64,000 nt of DNA from Anaerolineales bacterium (GTDB taxonomy: Bacteria; Chloroflexota; Anaerolineae; Anaerolineales; Anaerolineaceae), in NCBI GenBank assembly GCA_020060485.1, contig JAGVAB010000090.1:21344-85343 (forward strand), written 5' to 3'. Of the stretch, positions 33,387-41,250 are shown piece by piece; the first letter of the stretch is position 1, and the number at the start of each line of letters is the position of its first letter. The position numbers were made by a program, and so were the translations under genes. Under the pieces are notes generated by a model. That model ran no database searches and was not told where the DNA came from. It worked only from the letters and a program-made list of their open reading frames with translations.

Positions 33387-34177
33387 ATTTGGTCAGCCGC
33401 CGGCAGTGGTTCACCATCCTGCTCACCTTTCTGGCCAGCCTGGCATTAATGTTTGTTATCCTGCCGTTGGCGGTCACCGTGCTGGCTACCAGCCCGTCCG
33501 AGCTGTGGCTGGTACTGGGCGACCGCGAAGTCCTGCGTTCGATGGGCACCACCTTCCTGGCCGGGGTGCTTGCCACCGGGGCCGGGGTGATCATCGGCGT
33601 ACCTCTGGCCTGGGTGCTGGCCCGCCAGCACTTTCCCGCCAAAGGTTTGGTGGAAGGTATCGTCACCTTGCCGGTCATCATCCCCCACACCGCCGCCGGT
33701 ATCGCCCTGTTGATGGTCTTTGGCAGCCGCGGCATCCTGGGCAGCGCCTTCCAGAGGGTGGGTATCTTTTTCGTTGACCAATTGGCCGGAGTAGTGGTAG
33801 CCATGCTGTTTGTCGGTCTGCCCTTCCTGGTTACCGCCAGCCGCGAGGCCTTTGCCGCCGTGGACACCGAGATGGAAAAAGCAGCGATGATCGACGGCGC
33901 CAATCAATGGCAGGTTTTTGTGCATGTCACCCTGCCCCAGGCCTGGCGCGGCGTCACCGCCGGGGCGATGATGATGTGGGCGCGCGGCATCAGCGAATTT
34001 GGGGCGGTGGCCATCCTGGCCTATCACCCCAAGATCGTACCGGTGCTGGTCTTCGAGCGCTTCCAGGGCTTTGGTCTGTCCGCCGCCCGGCCCATCGCGG
34101 TCATCCTCATCCTGGCTGTGCTGATTGTGTATGTTGGATTGCGCCTGATTGCTAATCTGAGAAATAATCACCAATAA
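33383..34177 (+). CDS. wtpB: Tungstate/molybdate ABC transporter permease
   Basis: A 264-residue inner-membrane permease with about six helices. The cytoplasmic EAA loop reads DTEMEKAAMIDGANQWQVF and continues to LPQAWRGVTAGAMMMWARGISEFGAV, as in ModB/WtpB/CysT permeases. The start ATG overlaps the wtpA stop (ATGA). There is no ATPase gene downstream. The twin-ATPase protein encoded upstream at 28822-30426 is the nearest candidate. Confidence 0.92.
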   Translation: MNLVSRRQWFTILLTFLASLALMFVILPLAVTVLATSPSELWLVLGDREVLRSMGTTFLAGVLATGAGVIIGVPLAWVLARQHFPAKGLVEGIVTLPVIIPHTAAGIALLMVFGSRGILGSAFQRVGIFFVDQLAGVVVAMLFVGLPFLVTASREAFAAVDTEMEKAAMIDGANQWQVFVHVTLPQAWRGVTAGAMMMWARGISEFGAVAILAYHPKIVPVLVFERFQGFGLSAARPIAVILILAVLIVYVGLRLIANLRNNHQ

Positions 34178-34575
34178 ATTCCCACCTCCTCCGTAGTGGC
34201 GAAGTGCGCATCCTCCAGTCCGAAAGGCCCCCTATCAAGAGGGTAATAGAATTATTCTGAGCTGTCGATAATTTTTGTCAAGAATTTAAACCCAAGCAGC
34301 AGGAGTATTGTTTTCTTCGGATCGTATCACGAACTTGGCCAGTAACTTTTTGTGCTTTGGATTGTTTTTGTCGTTCAGAGTCATTTATCCATCACTTTCT
34401 GCGGCACAATGTTTTGATGACGGCATTGTAAGCAAAGAACTGATGCTTAATAACCTTAATGGGCATCTTATTAACCATCTTTTTTGTATAATATGAGCAC
34501 ATAGCTTTTATGCTGCGATTTTTGCAGCATATCACCTGGTTGGGCACATATACAATAGACACGGGAGAGACAAAA
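34178..34575 (+). other. Intergenic region at the start of an AT-rich patch
   Basis: About 400 bases. Base composition becomes AT-rich from about 34250. TATAAT at 34487-34492 (within TTTTTTGTATAATATGAG) is a plausible -10 box for the next gene; a hairpin ATGCTGC-7-GCAGCAT follows at 34509-34530. Nothing else was recognised. Confidence 0.45.
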
Positions 34576-35448
34576 GTGGAGAATAATTTGAATATTCTTG
34601 ACTCACAAAATGAGCATGAAAAAGGATTTGTTTCAAATATGTTGTGGTTACTGAAAGGGTTTGCATTCCCGTGTTGGAGTCGAACATTTTACAAAAAAGC
34701 AACCGAGAAAAAGGTAATCATAGCTGTTGTATTTTTCTTTATTTTCGCATTTGTCCAAACTTCAGTAACAGCAATTCAAGTAGCTATTGCAATGAAGTCT
34801 GTGGGCAGTGAGATCAGCAGAGCATATGAAAGTGGAAAATTTCCAACAATTACTATTAAAGATGGGATAGCTAGTGTTGATGGGACAGAACCATATATCT
34901 TTTCAAGCAAAAGAGATGTGTTAGCAATTGACACAACAGGAAATACTCAAGAAATTGATACAAAAGCATATAGTCGAGGTCTGCTCTTAACCCGCGCAGA
35001 GATACATTTTGTAAATGAAGATGGCTATCAAGTACTTCCATTAGCTGATCTCCACGAATCTTTCGGAAATCCAATCCTGATTGACAAAACTCAGGCTCTT
35101 GATTTGTGGCAGAAAGTTGCACTTGCAATAAATTTGATAGCGACAATTGGTGTATTTTTATGGAATTCATTGGTTAAGTTTGCCTATATCGCACTACTTG
35201 GACTGGTTGTTTGGGGCATTATTTCGATAAAGCGTCAAGGAACAGGTTTTGAAATAATTCTGATTACAGGTATTTATGCAAATGTTCCAACTCTATATAT
35301 CAGCTTTATTCTTAAGAAAGTAGGGGTGAGTTTTTTCGGCTTGTATACTTTGCTGCTGATAATAATATGGGCAATTGCGCTGCGCTTTGTTCTAAAAGAA
35401 AAAGACAAAGACTTAAGTACACCGGATTCAGAAGCGGTATCAATATAA
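34576..35448 (+). CDS. DUF1189-type integral membrane protein
   Basis: About 290 residues: a short soluble start, one membrane helix (KKVIIAVVFFFIFAFVQTSV), a soluble middle domain (about 70-180), then three or four helices. The layout with a FAFPCWSRTFYKKA start and the outer segment SSKRDVLAIDTTGNTQ fits the DUF1189 family, of unknown function. GTG 34576 is preferred because GGGAGAG lies 6 bases upstream; the frame opens at ATG 34510. Codon use is AT-rich, unlike the flanking genes, which suggests horizontal acquisition together with the next gene. Confidence 0.65.
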   Translation: MENNLNILDSQNEHEKGFVSNMLWLLKGFAFPCWSRTFYKKATEKKVIIAVVFFFIFAFVQTSVTAIQVAIAMKSVGSEISRAYESGKFPTITIKDGIASVDGTEPYIFSSKRDVLAIDTTGNTQEIDTKAYSRGLLLTRAEIHFVNEDGYQVLPLADLHESFGNPILIDKTQALDLWQKVALAINLIATIGVFLWNSLVKFAYIALLGLVVWGIISIKRQGTGFEIILITGIYANVPTLYISFILKKVGVSFFGLYTLLLIIIWAIALRFVLKEKDKDLSTPDSEAVSI

Positions 35449-35572
35449 ACGAAAATAGAATCCAGTATGAAGTATGTACCTGACCCCGTGTTAAGCTGAC
35501 CCGCCTTCTGTTCATAGGATTCGACGCGATTTTTATTGTTTTCGTTTCGGGCAATATTTTTCTTGGAGACGA

Positions 35573-36253
35573 ATGAAACCAACTAACTTGTCAGTGCGTT
35601 TTGCAAAAAGACTCTTTATCGGCTTTGTATTATCTTCTATTATATTGGTTGGTTGTGACACACAATGCGACATAAATTCAATGGATATTATTTCCCGTTC
35701 GGAATGGGGAGCGCTTGAACCTGATGTACAAGGATCAATAGAGGGTGAATATGATGCTGTTCAAAACCCTGGCGGCTGGTTTGAATACGGCACACCATTA
35801 CCACAAATACTAAATACAATCGTGGTTCATCATTCAGCATTGCCATTGAGTGATGGGCCATTGGAAATTCAGCAGAAACATATGGACTTCAAGGGTTATG
35901 CGGATATTGGATACCATTATTTGATAGATGAAGATGGCAACATATATGAAGGGCGCAGTTTGAATGTGCGTGGCGCGCACACAGGCGGATATAACACAGG
36001 TTCTATTGGTATTGTGTTGTTAGGCAATTTTGAGGAAACTGAGCCAACAGAAGCGCAAATATCCAGTTTTTTACAGTTAAGCCAGTGTTTGAGAGATGAA
36101 TACCAAATAACGCATATTGCCGGACATCGAGATTTCCAACCAGAAGAAACCGTATGTCCAGGCAAGAATCTTGAAACTTTATTATCAGGATTCGCGCAAG
36201 ACTTAAGTTTGGAATTTGGTACGCAAGGGTATGTTGGTCCATCAAACCAATAA
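35573..36253 (+). CDS. Peptidoglycan-recognition-type N-acetylmuramoyl-L-alanine amidase lipoprotein
   Basis: A 226-residue exported lipoprotein (lipobox ILVGC, Cys28) with one amidase_2/PGRP domain. Zinc ligands are visible: His86/87 in VVHHSA, His185 in GHRDFQPEE and Cys195 in TVCPGKN. The DIGYHYLIDEDGNIYEGR core with GAHTGGYNTGSIGI is typical of active enzymes. It would cleave between muramic acid and the stem peptide at the cell surface. ATG 35573 follows TTGGAGACGA. AT-rich like the previous gene. Confidence 0.9.
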   Translation: MKPTNLSVRFAKRLFIGFVLSSIILVGCDTQCDINSMDIISRSEWGALEPDVQGSIEGEYDAVQNPGGWFEYGTPLPQILNTIVVHHSALPLSDGPLEIQQKHMDFKGYADIGYHYLIDEDGNIYEGRSLNVRGAHTGGYNTGSIGIVLLGNFEETEPTEAQISSFLQLSQCLRDEYQITHIAGHRDFQPEETVCPGKNLETLLSGFAQDLSLEFGTQGYVGPSNQ

Positions 36254-36551
36254 GCAAATTCATATTTGTTTTCGCATTTATCTGTAAAAAAGGGAACAAA
36301 TGAAAAAAAGCACCCTATATCCATCCATATTTCCCCCCGCCTTCGTATTGGCGACGCAAACGTCGCCAGTCCTCACCCCGAACACCCCTCGCCATAATAA
36401 ATCAAGTTGGTTCCATCGTAGGAGCAGGTCAATGACCTGTCCGCCCTCCGCCACAAACTCACCCCCGTAACCAAAATCATTACAACAATGAGCCTCCACC
36501 TCTGTATAATAGAACTATGCATCCTCCTCACCCACCCAAAGGATGGTCCCC
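36254..36551 (+). other. Intergenic region with small palindromes
   Basis: About 300 bases. Contains hairpin TGGCGACG-4-CGTCGCCA (36349-36368) and palindrome CAGGTCAATGACCTG (36425-36439), both of the short-repeat kind found elsewhere in the window. Confidence 0.5.
36480..36510 (+). promoter_or_regulatory. Possible promoter of the nuclease-fold gene
   Basis: TTACAA (36480-36485) and TATAAT (36505-36510), spacer 19 bases, about 40 bases before the ATG at 36552. The spacer is longer than ideal. Confidence 0.4.
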
Positions 36552-37628
36552 ATGCCTTTCTATCAAGATATTGACCCCAAAGCTGAATACAGCCCGCGGC
36601 TGCTGGACCGCTTGCTGGCCCTGCGCCGGCAGCTCGACCAGGAAATCCCCGCCCGCACCCAAGCCGAGACCCTGCTGCTGGCTACCTGGAACATCCGCGA
36701 ATTCGACTCGCCCGCTTATGGCCCACGCCTGCCGGAAGCCCTCTACTACATCGCCGAGATCATCGCCCGCTTCGACCTGGTAGCCGTGCAGGAGGTGCGC
36801 CGTGATCTGGAGGCCCTTAAACGACTGTGCGCCATCCTCGGCGGCCACTGGAAATATCTCATCACCGATGTGACCGAAGGCGACCGCGGCAACGATGAGC
36901 GCATGGCCTTTCTGTATGACACGCGCAAGGTGTCCTTCGGCGGCCTGGCCGGCCAACTGGTGCTGCCGCCGCTTAGACTGAAGGACGAGAACGGTAAAAC
37001 CGTGTACCAGCCGGTTTCGCAGATCGCCCGCACACCTTTCATGTGCGGTTTTCAGGCCGGATGGACGCGTTTCGTCCTGGCCACGATACATATCCTCTAT
37101 GGAAACAGCTCGGCCAACGACCCCGAGCGGGTGGAGGAGATCCGTCAGGTGGCCCAATCCCTGCGCAGCCAGGCCCTCGACAAACATGTCTGGGCGCACA
37201 ACTTCATCCTGCTGGGCGACTTCAATATCTTCGCCCCTCAAGACAGCACCATGCAGGCCCTGACCGAAGCCGGTTTCATCGTGCCGCCCAAACTGCAAAA
37301 TTTACCCTCCAACATCCCCCAGACCAAATACTACGACCAGATTGCCTTTCGTGTCCGCGACGAGCATTTTGCCACGGCCAACCAGGGCGGTATCTTCAAC
37401 TATTACAAGACGGTCTTTCGCCCTGAGGATGAAGCTGTCTATGTTCCCTACATGGGCAAGTCCTATCATTTCACCTCCAGTAACCAGCCGCGCCAGGACA
37501 AAAGCGCCTACTACCTCAACTACTGGCGCACGCATCAAATGTCAGATCATCTGCCAATGTGGGTTGAACTCAGAATCGATTATTCGGATGATTATTTAAG
37601 GCGTAAACTGCAAGCAGCCGACGCCTGA
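36552..37628 (+). CDS. Endonuclease/exonuclease/phosphatase (EEP) family protein
   Basis: About 358 residues, without signal peptide. The EEP core is visible: ATWNIREF, metal-binding Glu in VAVQEV, ATIHILYGN, catalytic LLGDFNIF and the closing MSDHLPMWVEL with the last Asp-His. Members cleave phosphodiester bonds in DNA, RNA or lipids; the substrate cannot be told here. ATG 36552 has AAAGGATGG upstream; ATG 36543 is an alternative. Followed after 25 bases by the DUF1905 gene. Confidence 0.85.
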   Translation: MPFYQDIDPKAEYSPRLLDRLLALRRQLDQEIPARTQAETLLLATWNIREFDSPAYGPRLPEALYYIAEIIARFDLVAVQEVRRDLEALKRLCAILGGHWKYLITDVTEGDRGNDERMAFLYDTRKVSFGGLAGQLVLPPLRLKDENGKTVYQPVSQIARTPFMCGFQAGWTRFVLATIHILYGNSSANDPERVEEIRQVAQSLRSQALDKHVWAHNFILLGDFNIFAPQDSTMQALTEAGFIVPPKLQNLPSNIPQTKYYDQIAFRVRDEHFATANQGGIFNYYKTVFRPEDEAVYVPYMGKSYHFTSSNQPRQDKSAYYLNYWRTHQMSDHLPMWVELRIDYSDDYLRRKLQAADA

Positions 37629-37653
37629 AACGGATGACTTGAAAAGACAATGC

Positions 37654-38136
37654 ATGAAACTTAAGAATCCTGGAAAACTGGTTTTCGAGGCCGAAATCAT
37701 TGCCGAAGAAAATAGCGGCGGTGCTTTTGTCAAATTCCCTTATGAAGTTGAAGAATTGTTTGGCACACGCGGCCGCGTACCTGTCCTGGCAACCTTTGAC
37801 GGGGAGCCCTATCGCGGCTCACTGGTCAAGATGGGCATGGATTGCCACCTGCTGCTGGTCCTCAAAGACATCCGCCAGAAGATCGGCAAACAGGCCGGTG
37901 ACTTGGTTCAGATCACCGTGGAACTTGACGACCAGATGCGGGTCATCGAAATACCCCGGGATTTCCAGACAACGCTGGATGACAACGCCAAAGCCAATGA
38001 GATGTTCAAGCAGCTCTCTTATTCGCATCAACGCGACTATGTTCTGTGGATTGAAGAAGCAAAAAAAGAAACAACCCGCCAGCGGCGGCGGCTGAAAGCT
38101 GTGGAACTGCTTGCTGCAGGCAAGCGTTTGAAATAA
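37654..38136 (+). CDS. DUF1905 / YdeI-type protein
   Basis: About 160 residues. The N-terminal DUF1905 domain is a small beta-barrel (FEAEIIAEENSGGAFVKFPY, FGTRGRVPVLATFDGEPYRG). The C-terminal part carries the YdeI/OmpD-associated helix pair (DFQTTLDDNAKANEMFKQLS, QRDYVLWIEEAKKETTRQRR). Similar proteins have been linked to bacteriocin protection, but no biochemical role is certain. Start ATG 37654 begins the conserved part; an in-frame TTG at 37639 is possible. Probably co-transcribed with the EEP gene. Confidence 0.82.
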   Translation: MKLKNPGKLVFEAEIIAEENSGGAFVKFPYEVEELFGTRGRVPVLATFDGEPYRGSLVKMGMDCHLLLVLKDIRQKIGKQAGDLVQITVELDDQMRVIEIPRDFQTTLDDNAKANEMFKQLSYSHQRDYVLWIEEAKKETTRQRRRLKAVELLAAGKRLK

Positions 38137-38138
38137 AC

Positions 38139-38338
38139 CTGGCCACCTGACATTTTGTCATTGCGAAATGGGGCAAAATGCCATCTTTTGAGAGCAACTC
38201 CCGACAATTTTGCCCCATTGAAGCAATCTCCCTGACAGTTTTGGGGATCGCCACAGCCCGAGGAAAGCACTCGGGCTTCGCGAAGACAGAAAAATTTTCT
38301 TTTTGAAATGAGCGTACGGTTAACTGTCAGGTGGCTAG
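38139..38338. mobile_element. MITE-like structured element with 14-base terminal inverted repeats
   Basis: CTGGCCACCTGACA (38139-38152) and TGTCAGGTGGCTAG (38325-38338) are inverted repeats with one mismatch. Inside, AATGGGGCAAAAT (38167-38179) and ATTTTGCCCCATT (38207-38219) pair perfectly, and GCCCGAG-7-CTCGGGC (38256-38276) makes a third hairpin. It contains TCATTGCGA and GAAGCAATCTCCC, segments of a repeat type widespread in environmental bacteria. No clear target duplication. Starts 3 bases after the DUF1905 stop. Confidence 0.65.
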
Positions 38339-38357
38339 AAAGAAAAAAACCTTTCGC

Positions 38358-38399
38358 ACCCCACCATACTTCTTTTTCACGGCAAATCCCGGAGAGCTT
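38358..38399 (-). repeat. Dispersed repeat A, copy 3
   Basis: On the minus strand AAAGCTCTCCGGGATTTGCC followed by GTGAAAAAGAAGTATGGTGG, matching copies at 6304 and 22038. It lies just upstream of the homoserine dehydrogenase gene and next to the structured element at 38139-38338. Confidence 0.6.
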
Positions 38400-38477
38400 T
38401 CGGTTTTTCAACCAGCTTGATCGCCAGTTTTGATATACTTAATCATCCCTTCCCTCCAGGAGAAAAAGAAAAAAATT

Positions 38478-39524
38478 ATGTCCCCTTCATCAATCAAAAT
38501 ATTACGGATCGCATTGGCCGGTTTCGGCAACGTCGGCCAGGCTTTCGCCCAATTGCTGATGAACAAAGAAAAGACATTGGCACAGGATTTCGACCTGCGC
38601 TGCATCATCACCGGCATCAGCACCGGCCGTCATGGCACGGCCATCAACCCGCAGGGCATCGACCTGCCTGCCGCCCTGCAACTGGCTGCTTCCGGTGGAA
38701 CACTGGATGCCTTGAGCACTGTCACCGCCCCGGCCAGCACGCTGGACTTCATCCGCAGCTGTCCGGCAGATGTTCTGATCGAAATTTCCCCGGTCAACCA
38801 TCTCACCGGCCAGCCGGCTGCCAGCCATCTCCAGGCGGCCCTGGAGATGGGCATGCATGCCATCACTGCCAACAAAGGCCCGGTGGTGCACGCCTATCAG
38901 GAATTGACCCAATTGGCCCAGTCCACCGGCAAACGATTCTTATTCGAGGCAGCCGTGATGGATGGTGCGCCCATTTTCTCGCTCTTTCGCGGGCCGCTGC
39001 CTGCCGCCGAACTGCGCGGCTTTCATGGCATTCTCAATTCCTGCACCAATCTTCTGCTGGAGCGCATGGAAAGCGGCGAGACCCTGGAAGAAGCCGTGGC
39101 CTATGGCAGCTCCATCGGCATCACCGAAACCGATCCCTCAGCCGACATCGACGGCTGGGACGCGGCCATCAAGGTGGCTGCCCTGGTCACAGTGCTGATG
39201 AAAACCCAGCTCAAACCGCAGGACATCCAGCGCCAGGGTATCCGTGGCGTCACCCCGCAGGATATTGCCCAGGCCCGCCAGGCTGGCGAACGCTGGAAAC
39301 TGGTCTGCCAGGCCCGCCGCACACCTGAAGGTGTGCAGGCCAGCGTACTGCCCCAACGGGTTGGCCCGGACTCGCCGCTCTACACCGTGGGCGGCACAAG
39401 TTCCTTTGTCCAGTTTGAGATGGACGTGCTGCCTGGCCTGGGGATCATTGAGGGCAATCCCGGCCCGCAGACCACTGCCTACGGCCTGCTGGCCGACCTG
39501 TTGAATGCTGTGCGCGGCCAGTAA
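38478..39524 (+). CDS. hom: Homoserine dehydrogenase
   Basis: About 348 residues. N-terminal NAD(P) fold (ALAGFGNVGQAFAQLL), the ANKGPVV segment common to homoserine dehydrogenases, the catalytic-domain region FEAAVMDGAPIFSLFR, GILNSCTN and the signature ITETDPSADIDGWDAAIKVA, with the Asp and Lys of the active site. There is no C-terminal ACT domain, so feedback control by threonine through this part is not expected. It reduces aspartate semialdehyde to homoserine for Thr/Met/Ile synthesis. ATG 38478 has AGGAG farther upstream than usual (about 15 bases). It precedes two GT-C membrane genes without a visible terminator. Confidence 0.88.
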   Translation: MSPSSIKILRIALAGFGNVGQAFAQLLMNKEKTLAQDFDLRCIITGISTGRHGTAINPQGIDLPAALQLAASGGTLDALSTVTAPASTLDFIRSCPADVLIEISPVNHLTGQPAASHLQAALEMGMHAITANKGPVVHAYQELTQLAQSTGKRFLFEAAVMDGAPIFSLFRGPLPAAELRGFHGILNSCTNLLLERMESGETLEEAVAYGSSIGITETDPSADIDGWDAAIKVAALVTVLMKTQLKPQDIQRQGIRGVTPQDIAQARQAGERWKLVCQARRTPEGVQASVLPQRVGPDSPLYTVGGTSSFVQFEMDVLPGLGIIEGNPGPQTTAYGLLADLLNAVRGQ

Positions 39525-39550
39525 CCCCCCAGCAGTTGGAGCCAACCTAG

Positions 39551-41248
39551 ATGCCCGATGCCGAAATTCAACCTTCTGTTTCACGTTTGACAACCATCAC
39601 TGCCTGGCTGCAACGCCGCAGCCAGGTTTTGGCTTTGCTGATCGTGCTGCTTTTCACCTTGAGCGGCATACTCACCCTGGGTGATTACGGCCTGGCCTGG
39701 GACGAAGGCCTGGGCAATCTCTTTCTGGGCGAGCGCTATTTTTATTACTACCAGCACTTCCAGCAAAAATACCTGGACTTCAAAGCCGAGCTGGACATCC
39801 ATCAAAATCTGCCACTGAACACCTTCCACTCGCCAATGCGCGATTACCCGCATGAATTCCCGCCAGTAATGGACACCCTCTCTGCCGCCAGCATGCACCT
39901 GGTTTCTTATCGCCTGGGCTGGCTGCCGCCAATCAGTGCCTTTCATCTGCCCACCGTGCTGCTGGCCGGGATCTTTTTGTGGCTGCTCTACCGCTTCGCC
40001 GCCCGCCGCCTGAGCCGTCTGGCGGGTTTTCTGGCCATGCTCTTTTTGGCCACCTTCCCTCGCTTCTGGGGCGACATGCATTTCAACATCAAGGATGTGC
40101 CAGAAACCATCCTCTTCGGCATGGTCATCATGGCCTACCTGGCCTGGTATGAAAAACCCAAATGGTGGCGGGCGCTGGGCACAGGGGCCTTGTTCGGTCT
40201 GGCTTTGGGCGTCAAGGCCAATGCCGCTTTCCTGCCGCTGCTGCTCATCGTGGGCGTGTGGCCGCTGGGCTGGAAAACCGCTCACCTCAAAGCCATCCTC
40301 CAACACCTGTGGAACAGCCTGCCGCATTATCTGGGCATGGCGCTTAGCGGCGGGCTGGTCTATTTCATTAGCTGGCCCTACCTTTACGACGACCCGCTGC
40401 GAGTCAAGAAATATTTCGATTACATTCTCTCCCAGGGCGGGCGCAGTGCCGGGGATGGGCTGAACACCCAGCCGCTGTTGATGACCCTCTTCACCACACC
40501 GGAATGGATGTTCCTCTTTCTGCTGGCCGGGCTGTTTTTCGCCGGGCCAGCCGTATGGCGCGCGCGCCATGCACAGCCAGCCGCCGGACGGATTCCCATA
40601 CATCGTTTGTTGATCGTGTGGTTCCTTTTCCCCATCCTGCGCACTTCGCTGCCCGGCATGGTCAATTTTGACGGCATCCGCCATTTCATGGAATTTGTGC
40701 CAGGCGCAGCCCTGCTGGCCGGTTTTGGAGCGGCCTCGCTGATCCAGGCGCTCTCCAAAGGGCGGGCTGCGCGTCAGTTCGTCCTGGGGACACTGGTAAT
40801 CGCCGGGCTGGCTTTGCAGACCCTGTGGATCGCGGCCGCCTACCGGCCGTATGAATACCTGTACTTTAACAGCCTGACTGGCGGCTTCTCTGGAGCCTAT
40901 GCGCGCTTTGGCGACAAGGAAGCCTGTGATTACTGGGGCGTCTCTTACCCGCGCGGCATGCAGTGGCTGAATGAAAATGCTCCGCCCGGTTCCGTGCTGT
41001 ACGTGCCAGTGGCCGAATGGCTGGTACAGATCCAGGCGCCTGTCTCGCTGCGCGCAGACATTGACTTCCTGCCGCGGGACAGCCTGCACCTGCTCAACCA
41101 GCCTGAACGCAGCAGCTACGTCATGTTCATCACTCGCTCCGGTTTCTATGAAGACATTGCCATGGAGTGCATCGAACGCCTGCAGCCCATTCATCAGATC
41201 GAACTGGATGGCATCCCCCTCCAGCAGATCTACCGCTGGGAGCCTTAA
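39551..41248 (+). CDS. GT39-like (PMT/ArnT superfamily) membrane glycosyltransferase
   Basis: A 565-residue integral membrane protein of the GT-C type. First helix, then the outer loop DYGLAWDEGLGNLFLGER with the acidic WDE motif used by PMT/ArnT enzymes; later an RFWGDMHFNIKDVPE segment, about ten further helices, and a C-terminal soluble domain (about 450-565). It would move a sugar from a polyprenyl-phosphate donor to an acceptor on the outer face. ATG 39551 follows GGAG. The next gene starts 2 bases after the stop. Confidence 0.82.
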   Translation: MPDAEIQPSVSRLTTITAWLQRRSQVLALLIVLLFTLSGILTLGDYGLAWDEGLGNLFLGERYFYYYQHFQQKYLDFKAELDIHQNLPLNTFHSPMRDYPHEFPPVMDTLSAASMHLVSYRLGWLPPISAFHLPTVLLAGIFLWLLYRFAARRLSRLAGFLAMLFLATFPRFWGDMHFNIKDVPETILFGMVIMAYLAWYEKPKWWRALGTGALFGLALGVKANAAFLPLLLIVGVWPLGWKTAHLKAILQHLWNSLPHYLGMALSGGLVYFISWPYLYDDPLRVKKYFDYILSQGGRSAGDGLNTQPLLMTLFTTPEWMFLFLLAGLFFAGPAVWRARHAQPAAGRIPIHRLLIVWFLFPILRTSLPGMVNFDGIRHFMEFVPGAALLAGFGAASLIQALSKGRAARQFVLGTLVIAGLALQTLWIAAAYRPYEYLYFNSLTGGFSGAYARFGDKEACDYWGVSYPRGMQWLNENAPPGSVLYVPVAEWLVQIQAPVSLRADIDFLPRDSLHLLNQPERSSYVMFITRSGFYEDIAMECIERLQPIHQIELDGIPLQQIYRWEP

Positions 41249-41250
41249 CC

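Noticed and set aside
38139..38338. CRISPR-like repeat region
   Set aside because: The repeats are inverted, not direct, and there is no repeat-spacer periodicity.
39581..41194. Long open frame (537 codons) on the minus strand
   Set aside because: It is the complement of the GT39-like gene, rich in Gln/Gly/Arg, with no family motif and no ribosome site.
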